From Tillus elongatus (taxonomy: Eukaryota > Arthropoda > Insecta > Coleoptera > Cleridae): DNA of 64,000 nucleotides. This document shows positions 63,077 through 64,000 of this stretch, piece after piece. Made by a program: the position numbers and the translations under genes. Where the stretch lies: contig OZ023269.1 of the NCBI GenBank assembly GCA_964006375.1, forward strand, positions 59,920,968 through 59,984,967, read 5' to 3'. The notes under the pieces were generated by a model. It was not told where the DNA came from. It worked only from the letters and a program-made list of their open reading frames with translations, and ran no database searches. Each line of letters starts with the position of its first letter. Position 1 is the stretch's first letter.

Positions 63077-63916
63077 ACAACGCAACAATTATTTTTTCAA
63101 ATTTGGGCTTTTCCAATATATTAAACATCTTTCTACGTGCAAAACTAACTTCAATTTCTGTTAGAATATAGATGAACAGGTAGCGTTGGTTGTATTATCT
63201 CACCACTGGTGACGCTTGTTGTCAACGCGCAGGCTCCCTACTATATTGGTGTAACAAATAAACCTGACAATTAGAACAACTAAATTAATTACTAATTAGT
63301 TTGTCGCTAATCCACAGAACATTATTTATGTGCTAATTACAGCAGTGGTAGATGGCTACAGCAGAAAACAGAAGTAAACGCACTTAGTTTGCTTAAATAA
63401 TTAGATCATTATTGCCATCTTTGTAACAAATTAAAGTGATTGCAAATGAATTATTTTGCCTTTACCTCAATCTGAAATGCGTGTATTGCTAAGAATTAAT
63501 TCCGTAAGAACATTAACTTTTAAACCGCAAAATTTAATTAAATGTTTATAACCGGCCGTGGGATCTTAGGAACCCATCTCAAAAACTACTCCATGATACA
63601 GATATTCGTGCCGAACACTTGTTACATACTGTTGTGTAACAGTGTAACTTGAGTGATCCAAAATTACGTCATATAATAGCTCACAATTTAACCCTATTAT
63701 ATTATTATACTATTATCCCGTGTAAAGTATATATATAATGTAACATTATTGTACCTACCTTTACATATCAATCTATTTGTAAGATATATATGATATAACA
63801 CTCTTATAGAACTACCATGTATCACACTCGAAACATGTCTCTATTACAAATATACATTACGATGATACTTTCTTGATCTTAATTTGCCATTAATCAGTTA
63901 CATGTGTGTTTGCTAG

Positions 63917-63917
<1 letters not shown>
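63077..63917. other. AT-rich DNA, no gene seen
   Basis: No domain, repeat family or regulatory element recognised. Confidence 0.4.

Positions 63918-64000
<83 letters not shown>
63918..64000. repeat. (TA)n microsatellite at the window end
   Basis: At least 83 bp of TA, continuing past the window edge. Confidence 0.95.

Overview
The window looks like intergenic DNA of an arthropod, most likely an insect. I find no convincing host protein-coding gene. The evidence is eukaryotic: tRNA-derived SINEs with A and B boxes, LTR retrotransposons, LINEs with endonuclease, RT and RNase H, a Penelope-like element, and DNA-transposon remnants. The background is very AT-rich and dotted with long (TA)n arrays; the retroelement coding regions are much richer in GC. 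Family names are recalled from motifs, not from database searches.

Layout. 1-420 is a GC-rich minisatellite with three TGACGTCA palindromes. 4.3-5.8 kb holds a decayed Gypsy pol (minus). 7.2-9.3 kb holds a nearly perfect spacerless palindrome, copies of an interspersed repeat here called family X, a telomere-like GGTTA/GGTCA stretch and a tRNA-like sequence. 10.1-11.6 kb is a decayed LINE RT (minus) interrupted by two (TA)n arrays. 12.6-13.9 kb is a piggyBac remnant with a 335-bp tandem duplication, and 14.3-14.85 kb is a fragment resembling the DUF7869 family. 15.4-19.2 kb is more family X plus a SINE fragment. 19.3-30.6 kb holds two related LOA-like LINEs head to tail: the first nearly intact (one in-frame stop), the second decayed. 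A tRNA-derived SINE (30.66-31.02 kb) precedes a complete Gypsy element (31156-39004) with 1392-bp LTRs, a 4-bp target duplication, a SAP-domain Gag and a damaged integrase. 42.5-47.2 kb is a broken copy of a CsRn1-like Gypsy family. 47.7-48.5 kb is an inverted Penelope-like fragment. 49-62.9 kb is a nested structure: a large inverted repeat of family X and adjoining DNA, its left arm split by an intact CsRn1-like element (50862-55568, minus), its centre holding a hAT remnant and a Penelope-like element with a long open RT/GIY-YIG frame between inverted 70-bp tandem repeats.

Family X is the most interesting unexplained item. Its copies share an inverted repeat around TTAGTGAATTT at one end, a central (TA)n/(TG)n array, and at the other end an AATTCACTACC motif, a 15-nt stem-loop ACGCACTTGCTGCGT and a T-run. 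This organisation resembles DINE-1/HINE (Helentron-associated) elements, but no helicase partner is present. Most long (TA)n arrays here sit at the same internal position of X, so X may seed these microsatellites. The genes do not form a host pathway; they are independent, repeatedly nested selfish elements.
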